The translations under genes were made by a program, and so were the position numbers. A stretch of DNA of 64,000 nucleotides. It comes from Jeotgalibaca ciconiae (GTDB taxonomy: Bacteria; Bacillota; Bacilli; Lactobacillales; Aerococcaceae). The stretch is taken from assembly GCF_003955755.1 (NCBI RefSeq), contig NZ_CP034465.1, forward strand, positions 992,001-1,056,000. The letters are read 5' to 3'. Numbering within the stretch: the stretch's first letter is position 1; each line of letters starts with the position of its first letter. The notes beneath the pieces were generated by a model. That model saw nothing but the letters and a program-made list of their open reading frames with translations, searched no databases and was not told the origin of the DNA. Below are positions 54,085-64,000 of the stretch, one piece after another.

Positions 54085-54912
54085 TTATATTTTTTTACTT
54101 TCTTTATACTCTGTGGGAGTCATTCCCATCTCTGATTTAAAAACTTTTGAGAAATAATTGCCGTTGGAAAACCCAACCGAATGAGCGACATGATCAATCG
54201 TTTTATAATCCCATAATCGCTCTAATGATTTTAGAATTCTTATTTTTCTCAAGTAAGCCATCGGTGTGTATTGAAAAGCTTCTTCAAAAGATCGGATAAT
54301 GTGAAACTTAGACATGTGGAAGTGGTTTTCCATTAAATCTAAACTGATGTCTTGCTGGTAGTTTTCTTCAATAAATGACCGAAGCACTTGAATTTCAGGA
54401 TCCATTTTCTCTTTTTGTTGGGCAACTTCTTCTTTTATTTGTAAAAATAAATCAAAAGAGAGTTTCGCATTCTCATATAAAGACACTTCTTCATTTTCTA
54501 AAAGGAGAATCAGTTCAATTAATTTCTTTGAAAAACTTTCACTGCTTGAAGGGCAGGCTTGGTTAGGTAGTGCCAGCCATTGCTTTGTGATCGGCGAAAA
54601 CTCTATATAAATAAATTTCCAATCTTCTCCAAAATAAGTAAATCTTCCGGGAATATCTGCCAAGAAAAAACTTCCAGCTTTTTGAACGTATTCTTTTCCG
54701 CCACTTTCAAAAATCCCCTTCCCGCTTAAGGTATACTGCATAACTACTAATTGATCTTTTCTTCTCATGCCGTCCCATATATAATCCGCATGTCCTGTCC
54801 CTACACCCAGACCTTGGATATAAGGTAGATTCTGATGATCCATATAATGAAAGCGGCGAATGAATGGATGCAATTTATTACCCGCTCTTACAATTTTTTC
54901 TTCTTGTTTCAT
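54085..54912 (-). CDS. AraC-family regulator, MsmR/RafR-like
   Basis: 275 residues from the ATG at 54912 behind AAGGAG (the frame is open to 54975). N-terminal cupin-like sugar-binding domain (LPYIQGLGVGTGHADYIW, DQLVVMQYTLSGKGIFESGG) and C-terminal double HTH (LMENHFHMSKFHIIRSFEEAF, VAHSVGFSNGNYFSKVFK). It diverges from the alpha-galactosidase gene only 50 bases away, as msmR does from aga in streptococci. It probably activates on raffinose or melibiose. Confidence 0.85.
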   Translation of the reverse strand: MKQEEKIVRAGNKLHPFIRRFHYMDHQNLPYIQGLGVGTGHADYIWDGMRRKDQLVVMQYTLSGKGIFESGGKEYVQKAGSFFLADIPGRFTYFGEDWKFIYIEFSPITKQWLALPNQACPSSSESFSKKLIELILLLENEEVSLYENAKLSFDLFLQIKEEVAQQKEKMDPEIQVLRSFIEENYQQDISLDLMENHFHMSKFHIIRSFEEAFQYTPMAYLRKIRILKSLERLWDYKTIDHVAHSVGFSNGNYFSKVFKSEMGMTPTEYKESKKI

Positions 54913-54962
54913 TTCATCAGACTCCTTATGCTTGTTGTAACAAATAAGAAAGAAGGAATAAT

Positions 54963-57149
54963 ATGCCGATAACATTTGATTCTCAACAGAATATCTTTCA
55001 TCTTAAAAATGATTACATAAGCTATATCATCGGGATTGAAAAAGGTAAATATATTACCCACCGTTATTTTGGAAAAAGCCTTACTAGCTACCATGGCAGC
55101 AATGAGCTGCAATTCATTGATCGTGGATTTGCCACAAATCCGATTCCTGACGAACGTACCTTTTCATTAAATGCCCTGCCTTTAGAAACGAGTACACAGG
55201 GAAATGGCGATCACCGTATACCAAATTATCAAATCCGTAACCAAGAGGGTTTCACTATTACGGACTTCACCTATAAAGAACATCGAATTTACGAAGGGAA
55301 ACGCGAATTAGAAGGACTCCCATATTTGCGAAAGGACAACACCACTTCGTTAGAAATCGTTCTAGAAGATGAAAGACAAACTATTCAAATGATCCTGACC
55401 TATAATCTCTATGAAAATGATGCGGTTCTCACTCGAAACGCGCGCTTTATCAACTCAGGTAATCAAGCAATCTTTTTAGAAAACGCGGGATCACTTTTGG
55501 TTGATTTCCCTCGTTGGGACTTGGATATGGTTACTCTGAATGGCTCACATACAAACGAGGCCAATCTGCATCGTCAGCCCCTACATCCCGGAATCCAAAA
55601 AATCGAAAGCAGTCGCGGCACCAGCAGCCCACAACATCAGCCGTTTCTTGCTCTAGCAAATCGAGAGACAACAGAATTCTCAGGAGAAGTTTTTGCTTTT
55701 CATTTTGTTTACAGCGGGAACTTCGTTGCCCAAGTAGAAGTGGAACAGTATGGCTCCAGCCGGGTACAGATCGGTATTCAACCGGATACTTTCGAGTGGA
55801 AGCTTGATAGTGGACAAAATTTTCAGACGCCCGAAGTTGTGATCAATTACAGTGATCAGGGATTCAATCAAATGTCTCAAAACTTCCATAAAATCTATCA
55901 AAAAAATCTCATTCCTCATTCCTTTACAGATAAAGCTCGCCCCATTCTTTTAAATACATGGGAAGCAAATTACTTTGACTTATCTGAAGAATCTCTTGTA
56001 CAACAAGCTGAGTTGGCAAGCAAACTAGGTATCGAGCTGTTTGTGCTTGACGACGGCTGGTTTGGTGAACGGAATGATGACACTTCCTCTTTAGGTGACT
56101 GGCAAGTAAATCCTGCAAAATTACCCAATGGAATTGCTCATCTCGCTGAAAAGATTCATCAACTCAATATGCAATTTGGACTATGGTTCGAACCCGAAAT
56201 GGTCTCAAAGAACAGTGATTTATTTCGCAAGCATCCTGACTGGGCTCTACAAGTTCCGGGCTACCACCTTACAGAAGGACGCCAGCAATTGGTTTTAGAC
56301 TTAAGCCGCGTAGAAGTGCAAAATTATTTGATTGATGTTCTTAGTGGATATTTAGCCACCGGTAAGATTGACTACGTGAAATGGGACATGAACCGACACC
56401 TAACCGAAGTTGGCAATCAAACATTGCCTTCTGACCAACAAAAAGAACTTTATCACCGCTATGTCCTCGGTCTTTATCGAATTTTAAAAACCGTGACAGA
56501 ACGTTATCCTTATGTGCTTTTCGAAAATTGTTCAAGTGGCGGCGGACGTTTCGACCCAGGCATGATGGCTTATATGCCACAAACTTGGACAAGTGACAAC
56601 TCTGATGCACTTTGTCGATCTGTTATTCAATACGGTTATAGCTATCTCTATCCGCCTGTCATGATGGGTGCTCATGTTTCAGATATTCCCAACCATCAAG
56701 TAGGACGCAATACTCCACTTGACACTCGTGGTTGGATTGCAATGAGCGGAAATTTCGGATTTGAATTAGACATAACAAAACAAACTACAGAAAATCTCCA
56801 AAGAATTACAGAACAAATTTCCTGGTATAAAGAACATCGCGAGCTTATTCAATTTGGTGATTTTTATCGTATTCAAGCACCATCCGAAACGGGTGCAACG
56901 GCTTGGCTATTCAAAAACCAAGAGGAAGCTTTATTGGTTTATTCCAATGGTCTCGCTCGGCCAGCCGTTCCCGTTCAGTATCTTCAGACTAAATTTTTAG
57001 ATGAAAATGCTATTTACCAAGATTCTACCACAAAGAAATACTATAGTGGATCGGAATTAAACCATGCAGGTATTCTCGTTCCCCGTATTAAAGGCGATTT
57101 CGAAGTTATTGCTTACCATTGGAAAAAAACTGAAATTTCGAATAAATAA
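54963..57149 (+). CDS. aga: GH36 alpha-galactosidase
   Basis: 728 residues, the full GH36 length. Nucleophile Asp in YVKWDMNRH, acid/base Asp in TSDNSDAL, with ENCSSGGGRFDPGMMAYMPQ between, LFVLDDGWFGERND earlier and an N-terminal beta-supersandwich. It hydrolyses alpha-1,6-galactosides (melibiose, raffinose). There is no signal peptide, so it is cytoplasmic and needs an importer, possibly one of the PTS. AAGGA precedes the start. Confidence 0.93.
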   Translation: MPITFDSQQNIFHLKNDYISYIIGIEKGKYITHRYFGKSLTSYHGSNELQFIDRGFATNPIPDERTFSLNALPLETSTQGNGDHRIPNYQIRNQEGFTITDFTYKEHRIYEGKRELEGLPYLRKDNTTSLEIVLEDERQTIQMILTYNLYENDAVLTRNARFINSGNQAIFLENAGSLLVDFPRWDLDMVTLNGSHTNEANLHRQPLHPGIQKIESSRGTSSPQHQPFLALANRETTEFSGEVFAFHFVYSGNFVAQVEVEQYGSSRVQIGIQPDTFEWKLDSGQNFQTPEVVINYSDQGFNQMSQNFHKIYQKNLIPHSFTDKARPILLNTWEANYFDLSEESLVQQAELASKLGIELFVLDDGWFGERNDDTSSLGDWQVNPAKLPNGIAHLAEKIHQLNMQFGLWFEPEMVSKNSDLFRKHPDWALQVPGYHLTEGRQQLVLDLSRVEVQNYLIDVLSGYLATGKIDYVKWDMNRHLTEVGNQTLPSDQQKELYHRYVLGLYRILKTVTERYPYVLFENCSSGGGRFDPGMMAYMPQTWTSDNSDALCRSVIQYGYSYLYPPVMMGAHVSDIPNHQVGRNTPLDTRGWIAMSGNFGFELDITKQTTENLQRITEQISWYKEHRELIQFGDFYRIQAPSETGATAWLFKNQEEALLVYSNGLARPAVPVQYLQTKFLDENAIYQDSTTKKYYSGSELNHAGILVPRIKGDFEVIAYHWKKTEISNK

Positions 57150-57194
57150 GTAAACTGAAGTATGTATCTCGAGATACATACTTCAGCTATTTTT

Positions 57195-57346
57195 ATAGAC
57201 TAGGGGATTATAAGTTCAGCCATCAATGTCTAGCTCCCAAGTCCTGACCTAGTGAAAAAAAGATAAATTTGCCCCATTGCGCGCTTCGCTGCTCATTCAG
57301 GGTCAAATTTCCTATTTTTTCATAGGCCAAGGCGGACTTGTCCGCT
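57195..57346 (-). repeat. 209-bp repeat, inverted copy 3 with a 51-bp internal deletion
   Basis: Read on the minus strand it matches copies 1 and 2 from GCGGACAAGTCCGC to CCCCTAGTCTAT but lacks the segment between CCTGAAT and GAGCAGCG. It keeps the long inverted repeat. It lies between the convergent aga and dexB genes. Confidence 0.85.
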
Positions 57347-57350
57347 ATTT

Positions 57351-58964
57351 TTATTTTATTTTTATTGCAAAAGCTTCGTATGGAGCCAGGCTACTAGAGA
57401 GTTCTTCCGAATAATTTGTGATTAACCATTTTTTTACGCTAGGAACGAAATCTAACTGATATCTTTGATCGCTAGGACTAAAATTAACCATAACCAGCAA
57501 TTTTTCGCCAGCCAATTCGCGCAAATAAGCTAATACATTGGTATTTCCAGTCTCTACCTTTGTGTAATCACCATCGACTATAACTGGTTCAGTTTTCCGT
57601 AAATCGATTAACTTTTTGTAAGTATACAGCAAAGAATTGCTATCTTCCAAAGCAGCTTCCACGTTAATAGTCTCTGTGTTTCCTGTCGGAAGCCATGGAG
57701 TTCCTTTCGTAAAGCCACCTTGAACGCCATTATTCCACTGCATCGGATGCCGTGCATTATCTCTTCCTTTTGCGTTTATCGACTTCATGATTTCTTTTTC
57801 AGAATAGCCCTGTTGAATTCTTTCTTTATACATACGTATGCTTTCGATATCGTCCACTTCAGCAATACTGGATACGGGATAATTGATCATCCCAATCTCT
57901 TCTCCTTGGTAAATATAGGGAGTGCCTTGCATAAAATGAAGATAGATCGCCAGCATCTTGCCACTCAGTTCACGATAACTTCCATCATGTCCCCAACGAG
58001 AAATAATCCTTGGCAAATCATGGTTGTTCCAAAACAATGAATTCCATCCTTTTCCAGATAGTTCCGTTTGCCATTTTGAAAAAACATCATGCAGTTCTTG
58101 AGGTTCGAGCGTCTTCAAATCCCATTTTCTTTTTCCCGTTTGCTTATCTAAGTTAATGTGTTCAAATTGAAAAACCATCGACAATTCTTGACGGTTCTCA
58201 TCTGAATAGAGTTGCGCAATTTCAGGAGTCGCTCCCCATGTTTCGCCTACCGTCACGACATCATATTGTCCAAATGTTTTTTGATTCATTTCACGAAGCA
58301 ATTCATGAAGCTTCGGTCCATTTTTAGTAATTTCTTGGTCTGGTACTTTACCAATCAAATCAATCACATCCAGACGGAATCCACCAATCCCTTTTTCTAG
58401 CCAAAAATTCATCATATCCCAAATGGCTTCTCGCATTTTCTCATTTTCCCAATTTAAATCGGGTTGCTTTTTAGAATGGAGATGCAAGTAATACTCTCCT
58501 AATTCTGGAACATAGGTCCAAGCTGAACCACCAAAGTTAGAAATCAATCCATTCGGTGGTCCTCCATTCTGACCTTTTCTCCAGACATAAAAATCATGAT
58601 AAGGATTGTCTGGACCTTTTAAAGATTCTTGAAACCAGCGATGTTCATCGGACGTATGATTCACTACTAAATCCATAATAATACGAATGTTCCGTTTTTT
58701 TGCTTGTAAAATCAGCTCATCCATATCTTCCATGGTTCCGTATTCTTCACCAATTTGTTCGTAATTACTGATATCATAGCCATTATCATCATTAGGGGAC
58801 TCATATACTGGACTCAGCCATAGAGCGTCTACCCCTAAAAAGGCCAGATAATCTAACCGTTGAACTATTCCCTTTATATCTCCGATCCCATCATCGTTCG
58901 TATCTTGGAAACTACGCGGATAAATTTGATAAATAACCGCTTTTTTCCACCAATTAGTTTGCAT
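57351..58964 (-). CDS. dexB: GH13 glucan 1,6-alpha-glucosidase
   Basis: 537 residues. GH13 regions: [18 protein letters not shown] (nucleophile Asp), [17 protein letters not shown] (acid/base Glu; the sequence after it is typical of DexB) and FWNNHDLPR. It hydrolyses alpha-1,6 bonds of isomaltooligosaccharides; close relatives are oligo-1,6-glucosidase and trehalose-6-phosphate hydrolase. Its ATG lies inside the end of scrA (11-bp overlap), so translation is coupled. Confidence 0.87.
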   Translation of the reverse strand: MQTNWWKKAVIYQIYPRSFQDTNDDGIGDIKGIVQRLDYLAFLGVDALWLSPVYESPNDDNGYDISNYEQIGEEYGTMEDMDELILQAKKRNIRIIMDLVVNHTSDEHRWFQESLKGPDNPYHDFYVWRKGQNGGPPNGLISNFGGSAWTYVPELGEYYLHLHSKKQPDLNWENEKMREAIWDMMNFWLEKGIGGFRLDVIDLIGKVPDQEITKNGPKLHELLREMNQKTFGQYDVVTVGETWGATPEIAQLYSDENRQELSMVFQFEHINLDKQTGKRKWDLKTLEPQELHDVFSKWQTELSGKGWNSLFWNNHDLPRIISRWGHDGSYRELSGKMLAIYLHFMQGTPYIYQGEEIGMINYPVSSIAEVDDIESIRMYKERIQQGYSEKEIMKSINAKGRDNARHPMQWNNGVQGGFTKGTPWLPTGNTETINVEAALEDSNSLLYTYKKLIDLRKTEPVIVDGDYTKVETGNTNVLAYLRELAGEKLLVMVNFSPSDQRYQLDFVPSVKKWLITNYSEELSSSLAPYEAFAIKIK

Positions 58965-60906
58965 CCATCTTGCTCACTTTCAAAATGTCTTCTCCAGTTT
59001 GAACGCTTGTTTTTTCAAGTGCTTCGATTTGTTCGAATGAATCTGAGTTTGTAACAACCATGATTACTGTATCATCATAACCTTCATCTAAGATTCCTTC
59101 ACGATTAATGATTGCTAACACATCTCCTTTTCTTACTTGCTCTCCTTGCTTTCTAGAAGTCTCGAAGTGTTTTCCATTCAAGTTAACCGTATCGATTCCA
59201 ATATGGATAAGTACTTCAGCACCGCTTGCTGTCTGCAAACCGTATGCGTGTTTTGAAGCATTTACCACAGTAAGCAATCCATCAGCAGGAGCATAGATTT
59301 TATTCTCATTTGGTTTGACTGCGATTCCTTTTCCCATCATTCCAGAAGAAAATACAGGATCATTCACATTTTCCAAAGCAACAACTTCACCACTTACTGC
59401 TGTTCCAATTACTTCTTCTTTTACCGATGCATGTACAGTTTCTGACACTGCAGCTACAGAAGAACTGCTTTCTACACCTTCTGCAAGCGGCTCGCCCATT
59501 CTATTTTTCCCATAGAAATATGTCATCCCAAAGGACAATACCAAACTTACTACCACACCGATCATGAAATAAGGAATCGATTCTGGTGCAATAGAGATAA
59601 AGCCAATTACGCTAGCTGGTCCCATTGCAACCGATAGGACGTGGAAGAAACCAATTACCGCACAAGCAATACCTGAAGCAATCATCCCAATAATGAAAGG
59701 AAATTTAAGTTTCAGATTTACCCCAAAAATAGCTGGTTCAGTGATTCCCAGTAATGCTGAAGCACTGGCAGAAGAAGCTAAACTCTTTTGCTTTTTATCT
59801 TTCGTCAAGAAGAACACCGCAAGCGCTGCTCCCCCTTGCGCAATGTTTGCCATAGCTGCAACCGGGAAAATGAAAGAACCTCCTGTGTTGGCAACATCAG
59901 CTAGTAATGTTGTTTCAATAGCTGGGAAGCTTTGGTGTAGACCAGTAATAACCACTGGTGAGTAAACCAGTCCGAAAACGCCTAAACCGATTGCTCCTGT
60001 TGTATCATACAACCAAACCAAGCCATCGGTTATTCCATCAGAAACCGTGCGCATAATTGGTCCAACAACAATAAATGTTAAAAACCCGGTAATAATAATT
60101 GCTAACATAGGGGTAAATGTAAAGTCAAAGGCTTTATGTATTCTCTTATGGAAGAATTTTTCAAGATTTGCCAATATCCACGAAACAGCTAATACAGGCA
60201 AAACAGAACCTTGATAGCCTGCTTGTGCAACATTTAGACCAAATACATTCCAATAAGGCATGCTGCCGTCCGCAATTGCATTAGCAACCCCGTAACCGTT
60301 CACAAGATCCGGCATTACCATCACCATACCCATTGCAGCTCCCAGATACGGATTTCCTCCAAAACGTCTGGTAGCCGAAAAACCAACTAAAATAGGGAGA
60401 AACGCAAATGGTGCAGAAGCTAACAAATTAATAATATTCGCTAAATCCGTAATACTTGGAAACATCTCTACTACTGATTGAGGACCAAATAGATTAGGGG
60501 ATGTTAAAACGTTATTGATAGCCATCAATAGACCGCCAGCAACTAACGCCGGAACAATTGGTACAAAAATATCAGACAAAACTTTAATGAGTGCCATTAC
60601 TGGATTTACTTTTTTTCCATCAGCTGCCACGGCTTTTAAATCTTCTGTCGAAGCCTCTTTCACTCCAGCAAGTTTTACAAGCTCATCGTAGACATTATTC
60701 ACATCTCCAGGACCAATAATGATTTGATATTGATTATTAGCTAAAAAAGTCCCTTTCACATCATCATTGTTATCCAATGATGCTTGATCGATATTATCAT
60801 TGTCTTTTAAAACTAAGCGTAATCTTGTAGCGCAATGAGCAGCTGCCTGAATATTATCCTTCCCTAATGCAGCCAATATTTCCTCTGCGACTTTTTTGTG
60901 ATTCAT
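58954..60906 (-). CDS. scrA: sucrose-family PTS EIIBCA permease
   Basis: 650 residues in the order IIB-IIC-IIA. IIB phospho-Cys lies in [17 protein letters not shown] has about ten membrane segments with [18 protein letters not shown] and [12 protein letters not shown]; the IIA domain at the C-terminus has the active His in [19 protein letters not shown]. It imports sucrose as sucrose-6-phosphate. Its glucose-type IIA could also serve the IIA-less permease at 15511. Divergent from scrB. Confidence 0.92.
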   Translation of the reverse strand: MNHKKVAEEILAALGKDNIQAAAHCATRLRLVLKDNDNIDQASLDNNDDVKGTFLANNQYQIIIGPGDVNNVYDELVKLAGVKEASTEDLKAVAADGKKVNPVMALIKVLSDIFVPIVPALVAGGLLMAINNVLTSPNLFGPQSVVEMFPSITDLANIINLLASAPFAFLPILVGFSATRRFGGNPYLGAAMGMVMVMPDLVNGYGVANAIADGSMPYWNVFGLNVAQAGYQGSVLPVLAVSWILANLEKFFHKRIHKAFDFTFTPMLAIIITGFLTFIVVGPIMRTVSDGITDGLVWLYDTTGAIGLGVFGLVYSPVVITGLHQSFPAIETTLLADVANTGGSFIFPVAAMANIAQGGAALAVFFLTKDKKQKSLASSASASALLGITEPAIFGVNLKLKFPFIIGMIASGIACAVIGFFHVLSVAMGPASVIGFISIAPESIPYFMIGVVVSLVLSFGMTYFYGKNRMGEPLAEGVESSSSVAAVSETVHASVKEEVIGTAVSGEVVALENVNDPVFSSGMMGKGIAVKPNENKIYAPADGLLTVVNASKHAYGLQTASGAEVLIHIGIDTVNLNGKHFETSRKQGEQVRKGDVLAIINREGILDEGYDDTVIMVVTNSDSFEQIEALEKTSVQTGEDILKVSKMDAN

Positions 60907-60947
60907 AATTTTTTCCTCCTTAAGTTGAAATCGCTTTTTTCATCAAT

Positions 60948-60986
60948 AGTATTACACGTTAAAACAAAAATGTCAAACGTTTATCA
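60948..60986 (-). promoter_or_regulatory. scrA promoter with ScrR operator
   Basis: -35 TTGACA (60971-60976) and -10 AATACT (60948-60953), 17 bp apart on the minus strand. TGTCAAACGTTTATCA (60971-60986) covers the -35 and matches the site at 61045-61060 in inverted orientation. Confidence 0.7.
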
Positions 60987-61044
60987 AAATAATTTTTTAA
61001 ATAAAAAAAATTAACAATTAAGACTGTTCTTGCAACTTTTATAT

Positions 61045-61083
61045 TGTTATACGTTTGACAATTCGTTTTGAAAAATGTATGAT
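61045..61083 (+). promoter_or_regulatory. scrB promoter with ScrR operator
   Basis: -35 TTGACA (61055-61060), 17-bp spacer, -10 TATGAT (61078-61083). TGTTATACGTTTGACA (61045-61060) includes the -35 and is the reverse complement pattern of the scrA operator. LacI-type repression by ScrR is the expected control. Confidence 0.75.
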
Positions 61084-61119
61084 ATAGGCAAGAATACGCT
61101 TACGAAAAGGAGTAATTTT

Positions 61120-62610
61120 ATGAGTCTTATTAAAAATTGGACAACAGAGTTACGCTATCAACATTATGACAAATGGCCCGAGGATTATATAAAACAACTA
61201 AAGAAGCAAGTATCTCAATCGAAATGGCGCTTAAATTATCACGTTCAACCAGAAACTGGATTATTAAACGATCCAAATGGCTTTTCCTTTTTTAATGGAA
61301 AATGGCATCTATTTTACCAATCTTATCCGATGGGAGCTGTCCATGGGCTGAAATCATGGTTCCATCTTACTTCCACTAATTTAATTGATTGGCAAAAAGA
61401 AGGAGCGGACTTGCTCCCTGATAGTCCATACGACAGCCATGGTGTCTATTCAGGTTCTGCGTTTCCACTAGATGATCGACTTTTTTTAGCTTATACAGGC
61501 AATGTTCGAGACAACGATTGGAATCGATTCTCTTATCAAATGGGAGCATGGATGGATCAAAACAATCAAATCGAAAAAGTACAGCTACCATTAATAGAAC
61601 AGCCTCCAAAAGGATATACACAACATTTTCGTGATCCACAAATTTTTGTTTATCAAAATAAATATTTTATGGTAATCGGTGCTCAAAACGAAGCACTGGA
61701 AGGAAAAGTTTTGACATATATGAGTACAGATTTACAAAATTGGGAATTACAAGGAGAGCTGGATTTCTCTGAGCATCAAATGGGCTTTATGGTTGAATGT
61801 CCGAATCTAGTATTCGTTGATGGAAAAGCTTTGCTCCTTTTCTGTCCTCAGGGCTTGGAAAAAGAAATTTTACCGTATCAAAATATCTATCCGAATACGT
61901 ACGTAGTCGCTAACGAGTTCGATTCAGAGAATAACCGTTTAACCAATCCTAGCAGTTTAAAAAATCTGGATGAAGGGTTTGATGTCTATGCAACTCAAGC
62001 CTTTAACGCTCCGGACGGACGGGCTCTAGCAGTTAGCTGGATTGGATTACCGGAGATTACTTATCCAACTGATCGTGAAGGCTGGGCTCATTGTTTAAGT
62101 CTCACAAAAGAGTTAACCATTAAGGAGGGTATGCTTTTTCAAAATCCTGTTGCTGAAACGAAAGATTTGCGAGAAAAAGAATACAAGCTGCACGGACAGC
62201 TTCATGCTGAACCACAAGCAATCAGCACTTCAATAGAAAATCAATATGAAATGAATATAGAGTTCGAACAAGGTGCAAAAGGAAAACTGACACTGTTAGC
62301 AGACCAAAAAGAAAATACAGGATTAGAACTTTCTTTTGATACCGAGCGTGGTACAATGATAATCAACCGAGAAAATGTTGGAATCAGTTTTGGTGAAGAG
62401 TATGGTAATCAACGAGAATTCTCCATTCCACAAGGGCCGCTTTCATTGCGAGTATTTGTTGACTCGTCGGTCGTTGAAATTTTTATAAATGATGGAGAAA
62501 AAACCGCTACTGCTCGTGTGTTTCCTAAAGAATCAAAAAATGATATTTTGCTATCTGGCAGCCAAAGTTCATTTTCCGGTAAATTATGGACCTTGCGTTC
62601 AACGAAATGA
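61120..62610 (+). CDS. scrB: sucrose-6-phosphate hydrolase (GH32)
   Basis: 496 residues from the ATG at 61120 (MSLIKNW), behind AAAGGAG. GH32 triad: GLLNDPNGFSFF (nucleophile Asp), FRDPQIFVY and MVECPNLV (acid/base Glu). The C-terminal beta-sandwich follows from about residue 340. It splits sucrose-6-phosphate into glucose-6-phosphate and fructose, the latter used by ScrK. It is followed after 13 bases by scrR. Confidence 0.93.
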   Translation: MSLIKNWTTELRYQHYDKWPEDYIKQLKKQVSQSKWRLNYHVQPETGLLNDPNGFSFFNGKWHLFYQSYPMGAVHGLKSWFHLTSTNLIDWQKEGADLLPDSPYDSHGVYSGSAFPLDDRLFLAYTGNVRDNDWNRFSYQMGAWMDQNNQIEKVQLPLIEQPPKGYTQHFRDPQIFVYQNKYFMVIGAQNEALEGKVLTYMSTDLQNWELQGELDFSEHQMGFMVECPNLVFVDGKALLLFCPQGLEKEILPYQNIYPNTYVVANEFDSENNRLTNPSSLKNLDEGFDVYATQAFNAPDGRALAVSWIGLPEITYPTDREGWAHCLSLTKELTIKEGMLFQNPVAETKDLREKEYKLHGQLHAEPQAISTSIENQYEMNIEFEQGAKGKLTLLADQKENTGLELSFDTERGTMIINRENVGISFGEEYGNQREFSIPQGPLSLRVFVDSSVVEIFINDGEKTATARVFPKESKNDILLSGSQSSFSGKLWTLRSTK

Positions 62611-62623
62611 GAGACAGAAATCA

Positions 62624-63607
62624 ATGACAATCAAGTTAACAGACGTGGCAAAAAAAGCTGGTGTCTCTCCAACTACCGTCTCACGTGTGATTAATAATTA
62701 CGGTTCACTCAGCCAAAAAACGATTGATAAAGTCCAAGCCGCTATGAAAGAATTAAATTATCAACCGAATTCCTTGGCACGCTCTTTGCAAGGAAAGAAT
62801 ACTCAATTAATCGGTTTAATTTTTCCTACTGTTGCCAATCCATTTTATGGAGAGTTAGTTGAAAAAATTGAAACCAAACTTTTTGAATTAGGTTATAAAA
62901 CGATTCTATGCGACAGTGCAAATAATAAAGAAAAAGAACGAAGCTACATTAACATGCTTTCTGCTAACAAAGTAGATGGAATCATTGCTGGTGCTCATAA
63001 TTTAGGCATTACAGAATATGAAAATATCGGACTGCCGATTGTTTCTTTTGACCGTTATCTTGCAGACGGAATTCCAATTATCGGTAGTGATAATTTTCGC
63101 GGAGGCTATTTAGCTACAGAGAACCTTTATCTCCATGGCGCTCGTAAAATAGCGATTTTGACAGGTAGTCAAGAGTCAGACTCTCCTACCAACCAGCGAT
63201 TAAATGGATATTTATCTTTTTTAGAAGAAAAAAATATCGATTCCCATATTTTTCAGTTCCATACAAAAGCGCGATCAACAATCCTTAAAAATCTTGAAAT
63301 CAAACGTATTCTAGAGACAGAAGACATTGACAGTATCTTCTGTACAGATGACCTTACTGCTATCCTTGTCTATAATCTCTGCCAAGAATTGGATATCAAT
63401 GTTCCTGAAGAAATGAAAATTATTGGCTATGATGGCACGAAGTTTATTCAGAATTACTTTCCATACTTATCAACAATCGCTCAACCGATAAGTGATTTCG
63501 CTGATTTACTAGTGGACCTGTTACTTCAACGAATCCAATCGCCTGATAAACCTTTAGCGAACAATTACGAGCTAGCTGTTAAATTAATCCAAGGAAAAAC
63601 TTCTTAA
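62624..63607 (+). CDS. scrR: LacI-family sucrose repressor
   Basis: 327 residues from the ATG at 62624 (MTIKLTDVAKKAGVSPTTVS). LacI HTH and hinge helix (NSLARSLQGKNTQLIGLIFP), then the periplasmic-binding-protein-like core. The upstream part of the open frame overlaps scrB in another frame and is not coding. It should repress the divergent scrA-dexB and scrB-scrR units through the two matching operators at 60971 and 61045. Confidence 0.92.
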   Translation: MTIKLTDVAKKAGVSPTTVSRVINNYGSLSQKTIDKVQAAMKELNYQPNSLARSLQGKNTQLIGLIFPTVANPFYGELVEKIETKLFELGYKTILCDSANNKEKERSYINMLSANKVDGIIAGAHNLGITEYENIGLPIVSFDRYLADGIPIIGSDNFRGGYLATENLYLHGARKIAILTGSQESDSPTNQRLNGYLSFLEEKNIDSHIFQFHTKARSTILKNLEIKRILETEDIDSIFCTDDLTAILVYNLCQELDINVPEEMKIIGYDGTKFIQNYFPYLSTIAQPISDFADLLVDLLLQRIQSPDKPLANNYELAVKLIQGKTS

Positions 63608-63614
63608 AAATCTT

Positions 63615-63649
63615 GAGTTCAATTCAATTGTGAATTGAGCTCTTTTTTT
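63615..63649 (+). terminator. terminator after scrR
   Basis: GAGTTCAATTCA (63615-63626) pairs with TGAATTGAGCTC (63631-63642, one mismatch) and is followed by seven T. Confidence 0.9.
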
Positions 63650-64000
63650 GCGAAAAAAGATTCTCTGTCAAATAAAGTTAGTGTGCTTAAAAGTATTGGC
63701 TTTACAATTTTTGATACGAATGGATTTGCTTGCTTTGTTAAGAGCCCGGAGAAGACCATCTGAATAGCTCGATTTGTCCCAACTTTGTTTTTTATCAGAT
63801 AAAGATACCGATTAAAGTGGACACTTTCCTTGATAAAAATAACTTATCAGCTAAAGTCTTCTTTTTTACAACCCTCTTTCCTTGATAAATAATTCCTATC
63901 TTCCTAGTTGGGTTATGCACAGCATTTCAAATATATTTTCAGCCTTGATTTTAATGTTTACATTTAAAGTTATTCACATTTTCCATGATTCTACAACAAG
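63650..64000. other. 350-bp region without a supported gene
   Basis: A short open stretch on the plus strand (about 63668-63760; VLKSIGFTIFDTNGFACFVK) lacks a start and may be a gene fossil. CTTTCCTTGATAAA occurs twice (63824-63837 and 63876-63889) among several TTATCA/TGATAA words. Nothing else is evident before the window ends. Confidence 0.35.

Overview
The window reads as chromosome of a low-GC Gram-positive bacterium of the order Lactobacillales, with a Carnobacteriaceae-like gene set as my best guess. Supports are AT-rich intergenic DNA with strong AGGAGG-type ribosome sites, several TTG and GTG starts, many PTS sugar systems, RpiR/ROK/LacI regulators, Ktr potassium uptake, ECF sigma factors paired with membrane anti-sigma proteins, and glutathione-dependent detoxification enzymes. 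I saw no rRNA, tRNA, CRISPR array or prophage.

Layout. 1-1.7 kb: leuA (cut by the left edge) behind a full attenuator: promoter, 14-residue leader peptide ending in three leucine codons, alternative hairpin, terminator. 1.8-5.6 kb: HAD phosphatase, ROK regulator, sugar acetyltransferase, a deleted VOC fossil and an SDR. 5.9-10.6 kb: fructose-type PTS, PfkB kinase, class I tagatose-bisphosphate aldolase and an RpiR regulator, probably a tagatose pathway. 10.7-17.3 kb: glucose/MurNAc-type PTS IICB, an argininosuccinate/adenylosuccinate-lyase-superfamily enzyme, malic enzyme, fumarase and an RpiR regulator; I propose an unrecognised pathway in which an imported sugar-C4-dicarboxylate conjugate is split to fumarate and routed to pyruvate. 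17.5-21.3 kb: pseudouridine synthase, ECF sigma/anti-sigma and a D,D-carboxypeptidase. 21.3-25.2 kb: a cytoplasmic flavinylation locus: RRNPP-type regulator, ApbE, an FMN reductase and a second FMN reductase with a PAS-like domain and a C-terminal tail carrying three ApbE-type target motifs.

25.4-34.6 kb: AlkD, RluF, a PNPOx-fold protein, a metal ATPase operon (CPG-motif P1B ATPase, two near-identical HMA chaperones, a Ric-like protein), the tRNA hydroxylation pair trhP2/trhP1, MazG-like protein and glyoxalase II. 34.8-44.7 kb: FabV enoyl reductase, the glutathione formaldehyde pathway with a divergent HxlR regulator, TruA, rhodanese, a second ECF sigma/anti-sigma pair, an ATP-grasp ligase, a YghU-type glutathione enzyme and a glyoxalase-I-like protein. 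44.7-49.1 kb is an accessory zone: gene fossils, ClcA, an IS66 remnant, and an AT-rich gene with a HEPN-like RX4H motif lying between two direct repeats that match the 3' end of rlmH, i.e. a small SCC-like insertion. 49.1-52.8 kb: KtrB-KtrA-KtrB. 53.2-63.6 kb: fructokinase, an MsmR-like AraC regulator, GH36 alpha-galactosidase, GH13 glucan-1,6-alpha-glucosidase, sucrose PTS, sucrose-6-phosphate hydrolase and ScrR, a combined raffinose/isomaltooligosaccharide/sucrose island.

A 209-bp repeat occurs twice almost unchanged (30.9 and 52.8 kb) and once inverted with an internal deletion (57.2 kb). All functions are inferred from translated sequence and motifs read by eye; no database search was run.
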